Below are positions 20,961-31,681 of a stretch of 64,000 bases of DNA, one piece after another; position 1 is the stretch's first letter, and every line of letters starts with the position of its first letter. The stretch is from Adiantum capillus-veneris. Taxonomy: Eukaryota > Streptophyta > Polypodiopsida > Polypodiales > Pteridaceae. The notes beneath the pieces were generated by a model that was not told the origin of the DNA, did no database searches, and saw nothing but the letters and a program-made list of their open reading frames with translations. The stretch spans positions 67,203,395 through 67,267,394 of the forward strand of contig CM043944.1 of NCBI GenBank assembly GCA_014529385.2. Direction: 5' to 3'. Position numbers and translations under genes: made by a program.

Positions 20961-22195
20961 GATGGAGTCATTGGCTCCCATTGTGAGCTACATTTTAGAC
21001 GGCGAGTTTCCAGAGGGCTTCACAAAGGCTCAAAAGAGGAGGCTCATTAAGAATGCGAGTTCGTATTTGTTTTTGGAAGGTTCCCTCTACCAAAGAGGAA
21101 AAGATCAAGTTTATAGGAGAATACCGACAACCAAGGAGATCCAGCCATTCTTGAAGGTTTGCATGAGGAAACGTGTGGTGGTCATTTTGCACAGGAACTC
21201 ATTGCAAAAAAAAAATTGCTTGTTGGGTATGTTTGGCCAAGCTTGCACATTGATGTTCAACATTGGTCTAAAAGCTGCCACAATTGTCAGATTAATGGAA
21301 ACAAGTGCCTGTTGTATGGTCCACGTTAGTTAGTCCTTGCAAATGGTCCGTTTGAAAAATGGGGCATTGATGCTATGGGTCCATTGCCTAGGACTAAAAA
21401 TGGAAAATTTGTATATCTTGGTGGCCATAGACTACATGACTAGGTGGGGTGGAAGCTCAAAGTGTGGCAAGAGTCAATGCTAGGACAATTAGCAAGTTTG
21501 TGTACACTCACAATTGTTGCAGATTTGGCACGCCTTTGGATATTGTCTCTGATAATGGTCCAGGATTTAGGAAGGGCTTGCTCACAGAATTTTGTGATGA
21601 GCTTCACATTCTACATCGGCATAGCACACCCTACGATCCTCAGTCAAATGGTTTGGTAGAGAAGGCTAATGGTATCATTGCAGGAATCATCCGGAAGATG
21701 GTAAAGAACAAGAAAAAGCTATGGGATGACTTCTTGGATGGAGCATTGTGGGCCTATGGAAGCGACATAGTTCACACCCTTCCACCTAGTTTATGGTCAA
21801 GAAGCTTTGCAACCCATCGAGCTCAACATTCCAACGATGCGACTTCATGGAAAGGTGGCACAAGGAGAAGAAGCAGCATAGGAAGATCGTCTTCTCACCC
21901 TAGCATAACTAGAATGGAAACCGGAGGCGGCTTATGAGTGCTATAAAAGAAAGGCTACGCAAATAAAGGACAAGCTCGACAAAAAGGTGAAAGACAAAGG
22001 GATCAAGGAAGGAGATTTGGTGCTAAGTTACGATAATCGCCTTGACAATCGCTTTGATGTGAAGTTCAATACTAGATGGCAGGGTCCCTACATTGTAAAG
22101 AAGGCCTACTATTCACGCTACTATCAACTCATGGATTTGGATGGCAAGGAGCACCCAACAAGGTGAATGGGTATCGAGTAAACCCCTACTTGAGT
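20961..22195 (+). pseudogene. pol: Element D integrase
   Basis: The HHCC zinc module is complete when frames are followed: LHEETCGGHFAQ then KSCHNCQ, near 21155-21300. The core shows WGIDAMGP (first Asp) near 21360, IVSDNGPGF (second Asp) near 21540, and PQSNGLVEKAN (Glu) near 21640. A GPY/F segment WQGPYIVKKAYYSRYYQL lies near 22078-22130. At least three frame changes (near 21180, 21340-21450, 21760) break the gene. No chromodomain follows, consistent with a non-chromovirus. It would have inserted element cDNA into the genome. Confidence 0.85.
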
Positions 22196-22327
22196 TGAGT
22201 TCTACCAGAGTATCTACAAGAGCATCGAACAGCTACAATACCATGTAACTCTTTGAGCTTGGCACTACAAGATGAAGATTTTATTGAGGCACCAAATATC
22301 ACAAAGGATGGAAAAACACTCTCATTG

Positions 22328-22364
22328 GATGATAGTACATGAATGTACCATCATCTAGGGGGGG
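22328..22364 (+). promoter_or_regulatory. Element D hairpin and polypurine tract
   Basis: GATGATAGTACAT and ATGTACCATCATC form an inverted repeat (22328-22355) with a 2-base loop and one mismatch. It directly precedes the PPT AGGGGGGG at 22357-22364. The block ends the element's internal region. Confidence 0.7.
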
Positions 22365-23965
22365 CTAAATGATAGCCGTTTTTTCGGCTCTCATAAAATA
22401 TTTTAAGAAGCCACTTCACCCACAAAAACACCCTAGCACAATGACTAGGCTCGCTTTTTCATTGTAAATAAGCGTGTGTGCGATTAGAGTTTTTATCACA
22501 TTTCTTATTAGATCATTGAGCGAGTCATTGGGTTAGGAGATAAAAAAATTTAAAAAATAAAAGAAAAATCTTACGGTCCTCTTTACATGTAGATATTGTT
22601 TATCAAATAAAGGGTCTAAGTATAAAGGGTTTTATTAATTTTTTGTATTTATATAAATATATATTCCTAGGTGTGCGTTATCAGGCGTAAGTATGCTAGC
22701 TTCCATCACGTGTCATTCCTTATACATGTTTTACTATCATTCTATCCATTAAGCTCTACTCACACAAGCTTTGAAAAAACTTTTTGTGACTTCACTGTAA
22801 AAATTCACCAATCACCTTATCGGCTCCGTCATATTTTTTCCATTCCTCCAAGATAAATATTCACAAGTATGTAGGTTTCATCTTCAAATAAATTCCATAA
22901 ATCACTCAAACTAGAGAATAATTGAGGGTCCCTTCCCTCATGATTCTCCTCCTTTTAATTTTTCACACATATAATCATATTTGATACTTATCTTATACCA
23001 TACATGTGTGCAAGTTCCTTGGCAATATTAGGTCATGGTTGATGTATGGGGGGCTCACTTGGAAGCTACAAAGGAAAAAGAATCAAATAGTGGCCCACTT
23101 CAAGCCTATGAGGTGCTGTAGGGAAGCTTTTGTCGCCCTCTTCTGCTCTGAGTCTGAGGATATGCCCAAAAGAGAAAATGTAGCTGGTAAGATGAAGTAA
23201 TTTCCATAATGTTTTTAGAATTTTTGGAGTCAAGGGCGATTTTACATAAATTTTATGGCCGACTTCAAAACTGCCACCTCATACACTCAAAAGTCTTCCT
23301 ATTTGCTCGCACCCTTCCACCTACTCACTCTTACAAACTCCTCCCTCTCCTTCCCACACCCAAACCTACACATTCCATGACTCTTATCACCTTCTTCACC
23401 ATCCTCATTCCCTCTCTTCACCATAGCTTCCATGATACACACACATACTCTCATATATCTCTACACCTACTCCCATATTCACATTCCCTCTTCACCATCA
23501 TGAAAAAATACCAAAAAAAAAAGCAAATTGGATATGAGTTATCTCTGCAAATGAAGAATTTTCAGCAAGAGGACCTTGAAATTTTCAAATCGACGCAACA
23601 TCACCTTCAACCGCGACTCTCTCACATTGACGCTTCATCCACCGGTGTCACTAGGTGAGCTTCCTCTTGGATTCCATCTATCCCCCTAATTTTCAACACC
23701 TTCTTAAGGCATTTTACCATTGTCATGCACCTTGTTTGCACCTCATTGTAATCATAATCACTAACCTACTAACACTAACCCTAGTGACAAAAGCACCTCA
23801 CCTCAAGGAAGTAAGGATAAATAGTGGTAGAACTCTCTTTCTCCCTCTTTTCTTTTCTCTCCTTTTTCATTCACCATCATCAATAATGCTCTCTCTCTCT
23901 TGAGCCCACATGCATGTGACTCAAGGAGATAAGAAAGGCCCACTCCATTTTGAAAATGCAAAAAA
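22365..23965. other. Presumed 3' LTR start of D, then unassigned DNA
   Basis: After the PPT the sequence reads CTAAATGATAGCCG, so an LTR start at TGATAGCC (22370) is plausible. It includes a small perfect hairpin AGCCG-T6-CGGCT at 22374-22389. It does not match the 5' LTR of D. From about 22400 to 23965 I see AT-rich DNA with short open stretches but no recognisable domain, PBS or repeat. Confidence 0.4.
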
Positions 23966-23999
23966 AATGTTAAGCTCAGTTTGTTAGCTTGTAATTCAA

Positions 24000-24880
24000 A
24001 TTAGCCATAATCCAAATAAGTGATCTCCAACCTATAAATAGACCCCTTCTCTTCATTGTAAATACACAGAGATATCATTCTAGCACTAGAGTCATGAGGA
24101 GAGACTTGGTTGGAGACAGTATAGTGTGAGATTCACACTTTAGTGCACTTTAGCATTGATGCTATATTTTTTCAAGTGAGAGAGTGTGAGAGTTTCACAT
24201 CTCAAGCAACCATTGTACCTATCGTCCAATTCATATTCCATCCAGTCGTGCAATGCCAGTCAAAGAATTGAGATGATGTGTATGCCGTAATTTCTCATTT
24301 GAGCTTGTGAGATTAAGTGTTTTGGGTGCTTTTTATTGCCTAATACTAGTTCATTGTAAGAGGTTTGAGTCATGAGAGGTCTCCCGCAACCTAAGACAAT
24401 GTGTGTGTTGGCAAAGTGTTGAGCACGTGTTGGTGTAGTCTCCATACAAGCTCTTTGATAGTGTTGCAAGGTGTTCTTTCACCTCTCAAATTGCAAGACA
24501 ATTGTTTGAGCAACCTCACACTCCAGCTCTCTTCGTTCTCTCAATGGCTCCTTGTCTCCTCCTTCTATAGAAAATTGTTGCTTGTTTGTGAGTGTTTTGC
24601 GTGTCTCCCTTAAGTCTGAGGACACTCTCTTGTGTCCTAGTTCGCATCCATAACTAGGTGGTGCCCTTTTCAAGTTGGGTTTGGCTAGGATTTTTCTTGG
24701 TTGTGTTTGTGTTGTGCCCTAGATTCATTGAGCAGCACGGGAGTCGTGAAGGGTGTCTAGAGGTCGCTTTTCTTGTTGCTCGGACCGAACCGCCTCATTA
24801 TGTACATATTCTCCACACTTTTGAGGTTGCACTCTCTGTGTATCCTCTCTCTATTCTTCTCTTTCTCTGTCTTCTCAACA
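24000..24880 (+). repeat. Copia-type solo/5' LTR remnant (element J)
   Basis: A TATAAATA box lies at 24033-24040, and a CT-rich tract runs to CTTCTCAACA at 24880. This is followed directly by TGATATCAGAGT, a one- or two-base variant of the tRNA-Met PBS. That arrangement (TATA, transcribed part, ...ACA end, PBS) is an LTR. The left end is uncertain; TGTTAAGC near 23966 or TGTTAGCT near 23980 are candidates. No matching second LTR was found. Confidence 0.5.
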
Positions 24881-24892
24881 TGATATCAGAGT
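24881..24892 (+). promoter_or_regulatory. Element J primer binding site
   Basis: TGATATCAGAGT differs from TGGTATCAGAGC at two positions and abuts the LTR end ACA. Confidence 0.55.
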
Positions 24893-25165
24893 GTGGCTGC
24901 TTTTGTTTCAAAAAATAAGATGTTTTTCACCTCCCGCAGATTCGTGCAGCGCGCGTGCAACACAAATCTACAATTCAGCAAAACATATCGTCATAACTTT
25001 TTCCTTGAAACTCGGATTTCAACATTTGAAGAGTTGTCCGTAAGGTTTTGGGGCGTTCTAGAGTTTCTTGTCATGACAGATTTGTCAAATTCTACACCAG
25101 AAGAAACTTTCAATGAATTGGTAACTATTTTCAATATGTTTTCAATCAAAACTATCAAAAGGTAA
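24893..25165 (+). other. Element J leader and possible gag start
   Basis: Leader-like sequence downstream of the PBS is followed by a short open stretch beginning MTDLSNSTPEETF at about 25074, where a copia gag would start. It ends at 25165 and no further coding is visible. It is probably the stump of a deleted copia element. Confidence 0.35.
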
Positions 25166-26149
25166 GGGTTTTTATATTTTTGAATCTAGTTGCATCAAGT
25201 TTCTTCTTAGAAATCTTTGATTTATTTTTCATACATCATATGCAATTTAATTTTGCAATTAGATTAAAATTATTTTGTATTTAGTTACATTTATATATTG
25301 ATACGTGTTGAGTTTTTTTTTTAATTATTGCATAGTTCTTGGATTTTCTTCTCATGTATCATATGCAATTTTGACTTTTGTCAAAAAAATTAGATCAAAA
25401 GTTCAACATATTGAATTTACATGATCGAATTAGATCAAAGTCATATCACTTTAGATATTTTAATTTTTCTTTTATTTTCTATTGTGTATGATTTATGATA
25501 AAGATGAAATCATATTTTCTTTAATATTGAAAGCTGCATGAAATTAAGATTTTAATATTTAATATTGAAAGTTGCGTGAAATAAAGAATCTCTTTTGTTT
25601 AATATTGAAAGTTCCTTTTTCACATAAAGATTTAATGTACGATGTTTTACTTGAAGAAAACAATTTCTATGCATCGTAGATTTGAAAGAGTTATGGCTTT
25701 GATAATTCATTAAGAGTTATGATTGTAGATATTGAAACACTAAAATTTTGATCATTTACTTGTATTCAAAGAATTATATTTTGATGATTCTTTTTATTCT
25801 TTTCATTTGAATATCAAAGTGTCATTTGAATGATTTATTTCGCTACATCATAAACACTTTAGATTCTACTAATTCCTATAATAATCTTCAGTTTATGTTG
25901 AAACTTATGCATTTACAACTCATATTGTTTCTCTTCTTTGCAAATGTCAACAATTATAATTCTAAGGATATATTAAAGAGTTTTATTTTGATGATTTATT
26001 TTCTCTTTGGTTACAGATATCAAAGATTATAATTTGAATGATTTTCTTATTCTAGTTAACTCATGTGAAATCATTATGATTTATTAATGCATATCAATTC
26101 TTTATATATGAATATTGAAGAATTATAGTTTTATTTATGGTAAAATCTT
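25166..26149. other. AT-rich stretch without recognisable genes
   Basis: The stretch is strongly AT-rich. The motif TTTAATATTGAAAG recurs three times between 25530 and 25615, so part of it may be an old short repeat. No coding domain was seen on either strand. Confidence 0.6.
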
Positions 26150-26660
26150 ACGGTCGTCTATTATTGAGATTGTGATTATAGAGTTGTTTCATGATATCAT
26201 GATACATTTTCATGGTGATTACAAGTTGTTTGTATGGATCATTTGTTATTGAGATGATTATTTCTTTATAGAGTTGTTTCATGATATCATGATATATTTT
26301 CATGTGGTGATTACAAATCTTTTATACTATTCGTTTTTCATTCAGATGATTATTCTTTCATGGAGTTGTTTCAAGATGCCATGTTTTTTATGATTAAAAG
26401 TTATTCGTACTGATTATTGATTATTGAGATGATTATCATTTTACAAAGTTGTTCCATGATGTTGTGATGCAATTTTTTATGTGATTAGAAGTTGTTCGTA
26501 CTTATGCTTTATATTATCAAGATAGTTATTCTTTCATGAAGGTGTTCTTTTATGCATGAAAGTCATTTATACCTATCGATCATTTTATAAATATCGTCAT
26601 TATTCTATGGATTCCTTCTATGATTCCATGATGATTAGAAGTTTTACCTTTATGATTGAT
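26150..26660. repeat. Diverged tandem array, ~90-bp period
   Basis: The block (A/T)TATTGAGATGATTAT, then GAGTTGTTTCATGAT and TTTTCATG..GATTA..AGTT, recurs five or six times at about 26159, 26247, 26338, 26421 and 26511. The copies are heavily diverged. Confidence 0.65.
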
Positions 26661-26663
26661 ATT

Positions 26664-27175
26664 TTATGGTGCTATGATTGTTATCATCTTATTACACCCT
26701 CGTCATCATTGGTGCACCCTTGTCATGATTGGTGCTATGGTTGTTATTGTCTTATTGTACCATCATCATCATTGGTGCTATGATTGTTATGGTCTTATTG
26801 CACCCTCGTTGTCATTGGTTCTATGGTTCTTATCATCCTATTGTACCCTCGCATCATTGATGCTATGGTTCTTATCGTCCTATTGCACCCTCGTCATCAT
26901 TGATGCTATGATTCTTATCGTCCTATTGCACCCTCGTAATCATTGATGCTATGATTCTTATTGTCCTATCACACCCTCGTCGTCATTGGTGCTACAATTG
27001 TTATCATCTTATTGCACCATTGTCATCATTGGTTCTATGATTGTTATCATCTTATGCACCTTTCTCCTCATAGGTGTTATGGATGTTTCGTCTTATTGCA
27101 CCCTCAACATCATTCATGCTATGGTTATTATCATCTTCTTGCACCCTTGTTGTCATTGATGATCAGTATGAGACC
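26664..27175. repeat. 43-bp minisatellite, about 12 units
   Basis: Units follow the pattern GGTGCTATGATTGTTATC, then TCTTATTGCACCCTCGTC, then ATCATT, at about 43-bp spacing. Clear starts fall near 26668, 26731, 26774 and 26817 and continue to about 27150; one unit is shortened at 26711. Open frames across it are a by-product of the repeat, not a gene. Confidence 0.88.
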
Positions 27176-27449
27176 TTTTGATCAACTCCTTTTGGGCCTG
27201 GAGGCATCCACGGAGTTGTATATATGACTATTTTGAGCTTATGGTAGCATGCTCTTGTGGATAGAGGTTCTACTGTGCTAGGTGCATCCCAATGGATTTC
27301 TATGCTGGTTCTCAATATCTATACACCCATCCTGGCAAGTGTGCTAGTTAAGTTCTTATCACATATTAAGGAGTCTTTGCCTCATGCAGGACAATGGTGT
27401 GTTAGGGGGACTTTGGCATGCTAGAATATCTCGTAGACAGGTTGGAGGA
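27176..27449. other. Spacer right of minisatellite
   Basis: No recognisable feature. It may be further decayed LINE sequence belonging to the fragment that follows. Confidence 0.4.
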
Positions 27450-27722
27450 AGACATGCTTCTATGCATGATGATGAGTTGATAAATTATGAGTGCTTATAT
27501 ATGACCTAGAGTATTTTTGATGTTTGGCAGCATGCACGCTTTGTGCCACCTCTAGATAGCTTATCCTTCTCTCACTCTGATCACAAAGTAGAGGGATTGA
27601 ATCTATCTCGGGTAGATGGATTCTATGCTAGTGACCACATTAATGATGTGGGAGGATTTATTTCCATTTTGGCAATGACTACCTTTTCAGATCGTGCACC
27701 ATTGGTTCTGAGAAAGGATTGT
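27450..27722 (+). pseudogene. LINE endonuclease fragment
   Basis: The + strand reads NYECLYMT, a stop, SIFDVWQHARF, then LNLSRVDGFYASDHINDVGG and ISILAMTTFSDRAPLVL. The pattern SR-D-FY-S ... FSD-(H)-P is the C-terminal end of the APE-type endonuclease of plant LINEs. Here the His of SDH reads Arg. The enzyme would nick target DNA for priming. Only the terminal ~80 codons remain, and no reverse transcriptase follows. Confidence 0.55.
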
Positions 27723-28039
27723 TAGGTTGTCGCTCTTTAATATGCTATAAGGAATCAATGCTCCCTCTGAGATGCTTCTCCTCCTCCTTAGCTACAACCA
27801 AGCAAGCCATAGACTCATAGGGAAAGAAGCAACTAAGCTCGGTAAGTCCAATGTACACTCTACTAGTAGCGATGCCCTATGTGCCCAAAATATCTCTCCA
27901 AAATGCTACCACCTGCTCTTTGAGCTCCGTATCTATTAGAGTCCTCTCAAGGATACACAACATTGCCCTCCCACTCATTTGCCTATTTGTCGTTGACAAT
28001 CTGCAACCCTTCTCTGTCAAGATTTCCAATTTTTATTTT
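27723..28039. other. Unassigned spacer
   Basis: Nothing recognisable. A minus-strand reading with few stops between 28035 and 27800 could be decayed sequence of gypsy copy F, but it does not match element I convincingly. Confidence 0.4.
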
Positions 28040-28629
28040 GGACTTAGACTGACACTCATCATCTAGAATGGAATGATATCATATCCTTCCTCATCATAGA
28101 ATTTGGTTAGGGTCGCCTCATTCACACACACATTAAGAGTGGCTAGTATCTGTTGCCATCCGAAAGGTTCAAACCTCTCTTCGGGCTCTCTTCCGCAAAA
28201 GGCTCTGGTACATATGCCTCGTCTTGTATTGAACTATCATGAATGAAATTATCTTTTTCCAAACTACCACCCTCAGAAGCTCCACATGTCCAATTGTGAG
28301 CTTTGTTTTGTAGCCAAGCACGTATTTATCCTTCTTGGTCAGTTGTGGAGTTTAATTCCTCTTTTGTGGTTTGTTCCACATCTCTATAACTATGTTCCAT
28401 GGCATTGATCTTCGTAGTGACATCCTTGTTTCTTAGGGAGATATAGTTGTAGCCCCAATCTTGTACCATTTTGAGCTGACGCATAAACGATCTATCCAAT
28501 ATGATATTGAAATTGCTACTCTCATCAAAATTCATAATAGCGAATGTGTGTTCATATGCGATTCCATAAGAGGTTACTAGGATTTTCTCCAAAATTCCAA
28601 TAGGTCTCTCTAGATACCCATCTGCTAAT
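28040..28629 (-). pseudogene. pol: Gypsy copy F, 3'-ward part: protease C-terminus and spacer
   Basis: On the minus strand: LQLADGYLERPIGILEKI, AYEHTFAIMNFDES, FMRQLKMVQDWGYNYISLRN, then WTCGASEGGSLEKDN, AYVPEPFAE, LLATLNVC and KFYDEEGYDIIPF. All lie in the order of element I (57180-57760), so this is another copy of the same family. The part from about 28330 to 28600 is open; below that, frameshifts occur. The segment directly continues the protease interrupted at 33463 on the far side of element E. A WxxG-rich spacer of unknown role follows the protease. Confidence 0.85.
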
Positions 28630-28751
28630 TGAAGGGTGGTGGTAATGCATGTGCTAGTCTCCACCCAACCGTGCTATCTTATAGCCTCCTCCTAGCGTAC
28701 ACACTGTCCGGTTGTGCCGATGGCCTTGCCCATAGGACCCATGTCCTTACA
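28630..28751 (-). repeat. Element E 3' LTR, 122 bp
   Basis: It begins TGAAGGGTGG and ends CCTTACA on the + strand. It is about 90% alike to 33372-33462 over their shared part. A CTATAAGATA box on the minus strand (about 28676-28685) is a likely promoter. Confidence 0.8.
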
Positions 28752-28766
28752 TTATGCCCCCCTTGG
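28752..28766 (-). promoter_or_regulatory. Element E polypurine tract
   Basis: CCAAGGGGGGCATAA on the minus strand abuts the LTR start TGTAAGG. It overlaps the last codons and stop of the chromodomain ORF, as is common in chromoviruses. Confidence 0.82.
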
Positions 28767-29285
28767 AGAATCGTTTTTGTCCTCGAAAACAAACGCAGGA
28801 AAATGTTTCTTAAGTGCGGAGACATTCTCCCATGTATAACCTTTTTCAGGTCTATCTAGCCATTTTACCAACACCTGTTGTCTGACATGATGTCTGGTGG
28901 GAAGCTCATGAGAATCCAAAATCTTTTCGGGCTCATGAGGAATGAATCGACCCATCTTTGTGAGACAGTCTACAATTATCCAAATGGCATCATGGCCATG
29001 ATTTGTAGTAGGTAGTTCTACTACAAAATCCATAGAGATACTCTTCCACTTACCTTGTGGAATCTCTAAAGGATGTAAAAGGCCACCTACCTTGAGGCGC
29101 TTTGCCTTATTAACTTGGCAATGTTGGCAGTTTAGTATGTACTCTTGAACATCATGATGTAAGCCCGACCAATAAAATTGCCGTCGAACTAAGGTATATG
29201 TCTTACGGATACCTGGATGACCAACACTTAGACTATCGTGACACTCAAATAAGATTTGGCGCCTAGTGTCTGATTCCTTTGGCAC
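28752..29285 (-). CDS. pol: Element E integrase zinc domain fused to chromodomain (core deleted)
   Basis: An uninterrupted frame of 177 codons. Residues 13-55 hold the HHCC module (CHDSLSVGHPG ... CQHCQ). Residues 78-115 start the catalytic core (WKSISMDFVVELP with the first Asp, then WIIVDCLTKMGRFIP). The frame then jumps to a chromodomain at about 130-165 (VLVKWLDRPEKGYTWENV). The second catalytic Asp, the Glu and the GPY/F part are absent. An in-frame deletion has therefore removed most of the core while keeping both ends open. Such a protein could bind nucleic acid or chromatin but not integrate. The stop overlaps the PPT. Confidence 0.88.
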   Translation of the reverse strand: MPKESDTRRQILFECHDSLSVGHPGIRKTYTLVRRQFYWSGLHHDVQEYILNCQHCQVNKAKRLKVGGLLHPLEIPQGKWKSISMDFVVELPTTNHGHDAIWIIVDCLTKMGRFIPHEPEKILDSHELPTRHHVRQQVLVKWLDRPEKGYTWENVSALKKHFPAFVFEDKNDSPRGA

Positions 29286-29517
29286 ACATACTCTACCTTT
29301 GTGGTGTAAGTAACCATCATCAATGGAAAAATTATTCCATCTCTTAAGCTCTTCCTGAGTAGGGGTGGAGCTCTGTGTGTTGAAGTCTCTATATGCGCGT
29401 GTAGAGACATGTTGATCTGGATGTTCAAAGACATGTGAGTGTGAGGGATCCCTTTTAAAATTTCACTCCACACTTTAGCATATGATTGATCTTTTGCACA
29501 CTTGCCACGTAATGACT
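29286..29517 (-). other. Element E integrase/RNase H linker, frameshifted
   Basis: This joins RNase H to the integrase zinc module. One frame carries a short open stretch, but frames switch. No motif is recognised. Confidence 0.4.
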
Positions 29518-29910
29518 TCAAAATCCACTCTTTAGTTCCATGAAAGCAAGTGAATTAATATAAGCCATCTGACTTAGTGCATCCGCTACTACATTATATC
29601 GCCCCTTGCGATATTGTATCTTACAATCATAATCTTGAAGGATTTTTGCCCATCTAGCTTTACGGCCCTTCAAGTCTGTTTGAGTAGTAAACCATTTTAT
29701 GCTCTCATGGTCAGAAACTACTTCAAAATCGGCACCATATAAATAGTGTTGCCACTTTTCTAAAGCATGAATTATGGCATAGAGCTCTCTCTCATAAACA
29801 TAATAATTTTTTTGAGCTCTATCTAACTTTTTACTTTCAAAGGCTATAGGTCTTCCCTCTTGGAGAAGTATCGCACCAATGGATTTATCACTAGCATCAG
29901 TTTCTACCAC
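29518..29910 (-). CDS. pol: Element E RNase H domain
   Basis: Open for 130 codons with the gypsy RNase H motifs: ETDASDKSIGAILLQEG (first Asp), FESKKLDRAQKNY, YERELYAIIHALEKW (catalytic Glu), VVSDHESIKWF (Asp), RWAKILQDYDC and ADALSQM (final Asp). It degrades RNA in the hybrid during cDNA synthesis. It follows RT after a degraded stretch (29911-30260) that carries the RT thumb and connection. All catalytic residues appear intact. Confidence 0.85.
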   Translation of the reverse strand: MVETDASDKSIGAILLQEGRPIAFESKKLDRAQKNYYVYERELYAIIHALEKWQHYLYGADFEVVSDHESIKWFTTQTDLKGRKARWAKILQDYDCKIQYRKGRYNVVADALSQMAYINSLAFMELKSGF

Positions 29911-30261
29911 AAACGGCTTAAGTGGGTTGATGATTTCTAGGATGGGAGTAGTGGCTATAGCTACCTTGAGCTATTTGAAACTGTGTTCTTGGGCTTCTTC
30001 CCAAGAAAAGGTCTTACCTTTTGATTTATGTTGATCCATCATAGGAATAGTGATTTTGGCATAGTCACGGATATACTGTCGATAAAATCCAGCCATGCCT
30101 AATTTGAAGCTCCTCAACCGTGTTGGGATGTGGCCATCGGAGAATGGTAGCGACCTTGTCAGTGCCCATCTGGATGCCAGAATAAGATATCACATGACCA
30201 AGGTAATGTATCTCTAGAAATCACACTTGCTTTGCTTAGCATACATCACGTGAGCTCATAG

Positions 30262-30828
30262 CTATTCAAACTCTAATCGTAAGTGTTCTATGTGTTCATC
30301 TTCAACATTACTGTAAATGAGAATGTCACCAAGGAAAACCACAATAAATTTTCCAAGATAGGGACGTAAGACACTATCCATGAGTGTCATAAACATAACT
30401 GGAGAATTGGTTAGACCAAAAGGCATAACCAAAAATTCAAAATACTCGAACCATGTTCTAAAGGTCGTTCTGGAAATATCTTGCAGTAGGATACGCACCT
30501 GGTGATATCCTGAATGAAGATCTATCTTTGTATAGTATCTTGCCCCGTGGAGTTGATCAAACAATTCATCCACTCGAGACAGAGGATACTTGCTCTAGAT
30601 GGTTATCGCATTTAATCCGTGATAATCTATGCACATGCACAAAGTACCATCTTTCTTTTTTACCAATAGAATTGGTGATTCCCAAGGCGAAGTGCTAGGT
30701 CTAATGAAACCACGAGTGAGGTAGTCAGCCAACTGACTCTCAACCTCCTTGGCTTCTTTAGCACTCATACGATAAGGTGGTTTACTCATCGGTCTAGTGT
30801 CTGGCAAGACATCTTTGCCATGCTGCAC
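30262..30828 (-). pseudogene. pol: Element E reverse transcriptase
   Basis: Fingers and start of palm at 30828-30595: [46 protein letters not shown] stop lies near 30595, then the palm runs 30573-30262: [16 protein letters not shown] (first Asp), [17 protein letters not shown]. The catalytic box reads FLGDILIYS, so the first Asp of xxDD is Gly. Both lesions should abolish polymerase activity. The thumb continues broken to about 29930. Confidence 0.85.
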
Positions 30829-31009
30829 ATCACGTGTAGGGGGTAAACCGGCGGTAAATCACTTGAGAACACATCTCTATACTCCATGAGTAAGTGAGTT
30901 AGCTTTTGCCGTGCAAAAGGAGAAAGTAAACTACAGTTATGCGGGGATAGAGAATCTTGTTATTCCTGCAATGTGTTTCCTAAACCATGCAACCACTCTC
31001 GTCCTAAAA

Positions 31010-31642
31010 CTACATCAGCACGGTCCTGTTCATAACTTGGAAGTCAAGGGTCATCGTATGATCTTGCACAATAAGCTCAACCCCTTGAACTACCGTGTCC
31101 CATACTTCTTTATCATTCCTAGACATCTGCTCCACCACATACTTGTGAGAGCAGGGAGTCTGTGTAAGCTTTAACTTCTTGACGAGCTTATAGTTCAAGA
31201 CGTTATGAGTTGCACCATCATCCACTAAAATACAAACATGTTGTCTGTTAATAGTGATATGCATGCAAATCAAATCATTGGGGCTAAAGGTGGGTTTCCA
31301 CATTGAAGCAGGCACAACACACTTGTACTTTTCTTCCAAATGAAGAACCTCTACAACACAATATTTAGGAGATGAATCTAATGTGAGGCGTTCCACCATG
31401 TGCATGGCCTTTTCTTTGCCTTGCAAAAGAGGACAATCTTTCTTGTTATGTTGGTCTGAAAGACATCCAAAACACAAACTGTGTTTCTTTGCACGCTCAA
31501 AATCAGCAGTACTGAGAGACCCACGTGGAGTATCTCGTGATTGCTTAGGCTTCTTAGACTCTTGTGGGCGTGGAGAGGTAGATTTTTGCTTATTCCTCTT
31601 GGAACGTGTGGAAGATCTACCTCGCCATTGGCTCATAGCCAC
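31010..31642 (-). CDS. gag-pol: Element E gag C-terminus (zinc knuckle) and protease
   Basis: 210 open codons. A Lys/Arg/Ser-rich stretch covers residues 8-50. A canonical zinc knuckle CFGCLSDQHNKKDC is near 57-70. A retropepsin-like domain follows from about 115, with the active site LVDDGATHNVLN (DDG in place of DSG) and a later LDFQVM segment. It is read after a single stop near 31680 that separates it from the upstream gag block. The D-D-G triad probably reduces or abolishes proteolysis. Confidence 0.82.
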   Translation of the reverse strand: MAMSQWRGRSSTRSKRNKQKSTSPRPQESKKPKQSRDTPRGSLSTADFERAKKHSLCFGCLSDQHNKKDCPLLQGKEKAMHMVERLTLDSSPKYCVVEVLHLEEKYKCVVPASMWKPTFSPNDLICMHITINRQHVCILVDDGATHNVLNYKLVKKLKLTQTPCSHKYVVEQMSRNDKEVWDTVVQGVELIVQDHTMTLDFQVMNRTVLM

Positions 31643-31681
31643 ATTTCTCTTAGCAAAAGTATTCTTAGAGTAGGAGACATT

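Larger units (their letters stand above)
16807..22370 (+). mobile_element. Element D: Tat-like Ty3/gypsy with second RNase H
   Basis: A TGT...ACA LTR (16807-18187) is followed by a tRNA-Asp-type PBS. Then protease, RT, RNase H, an extra RNase H-like domain, integrase with HHCC, core and GPY/F, and a PPT at 22357-22364 all follow on the + strand. A second RNase H between RNase H and integrase is the hallmark of the Tat/Ogre branch. Gag is almost entirely missing and the RT fingers are deleted. I could not pair the 5' LTR with the sequence after the PPT, so the 3' LTR is either absent or replaced. Confidence 0.75.

Noticed and set aside
25155-25170. AGGTAAGG resembling a 5' splice site after an open stretch
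   Set aside because: No partner exon or acceptor was recognised, and the context is the leader of a copia remnant.
26664-27175. Regular repeats resembling a CRISPR array
   Set aside because: The units are contiguous and diverged with no unique spacers, and the context is a plant genome; it is a minisatellite.
26656-27227. Open reading frames across the minisatellite
   Set aside because: They exist because the repeat lacks stops in some frames; the composition is repeat-driven.
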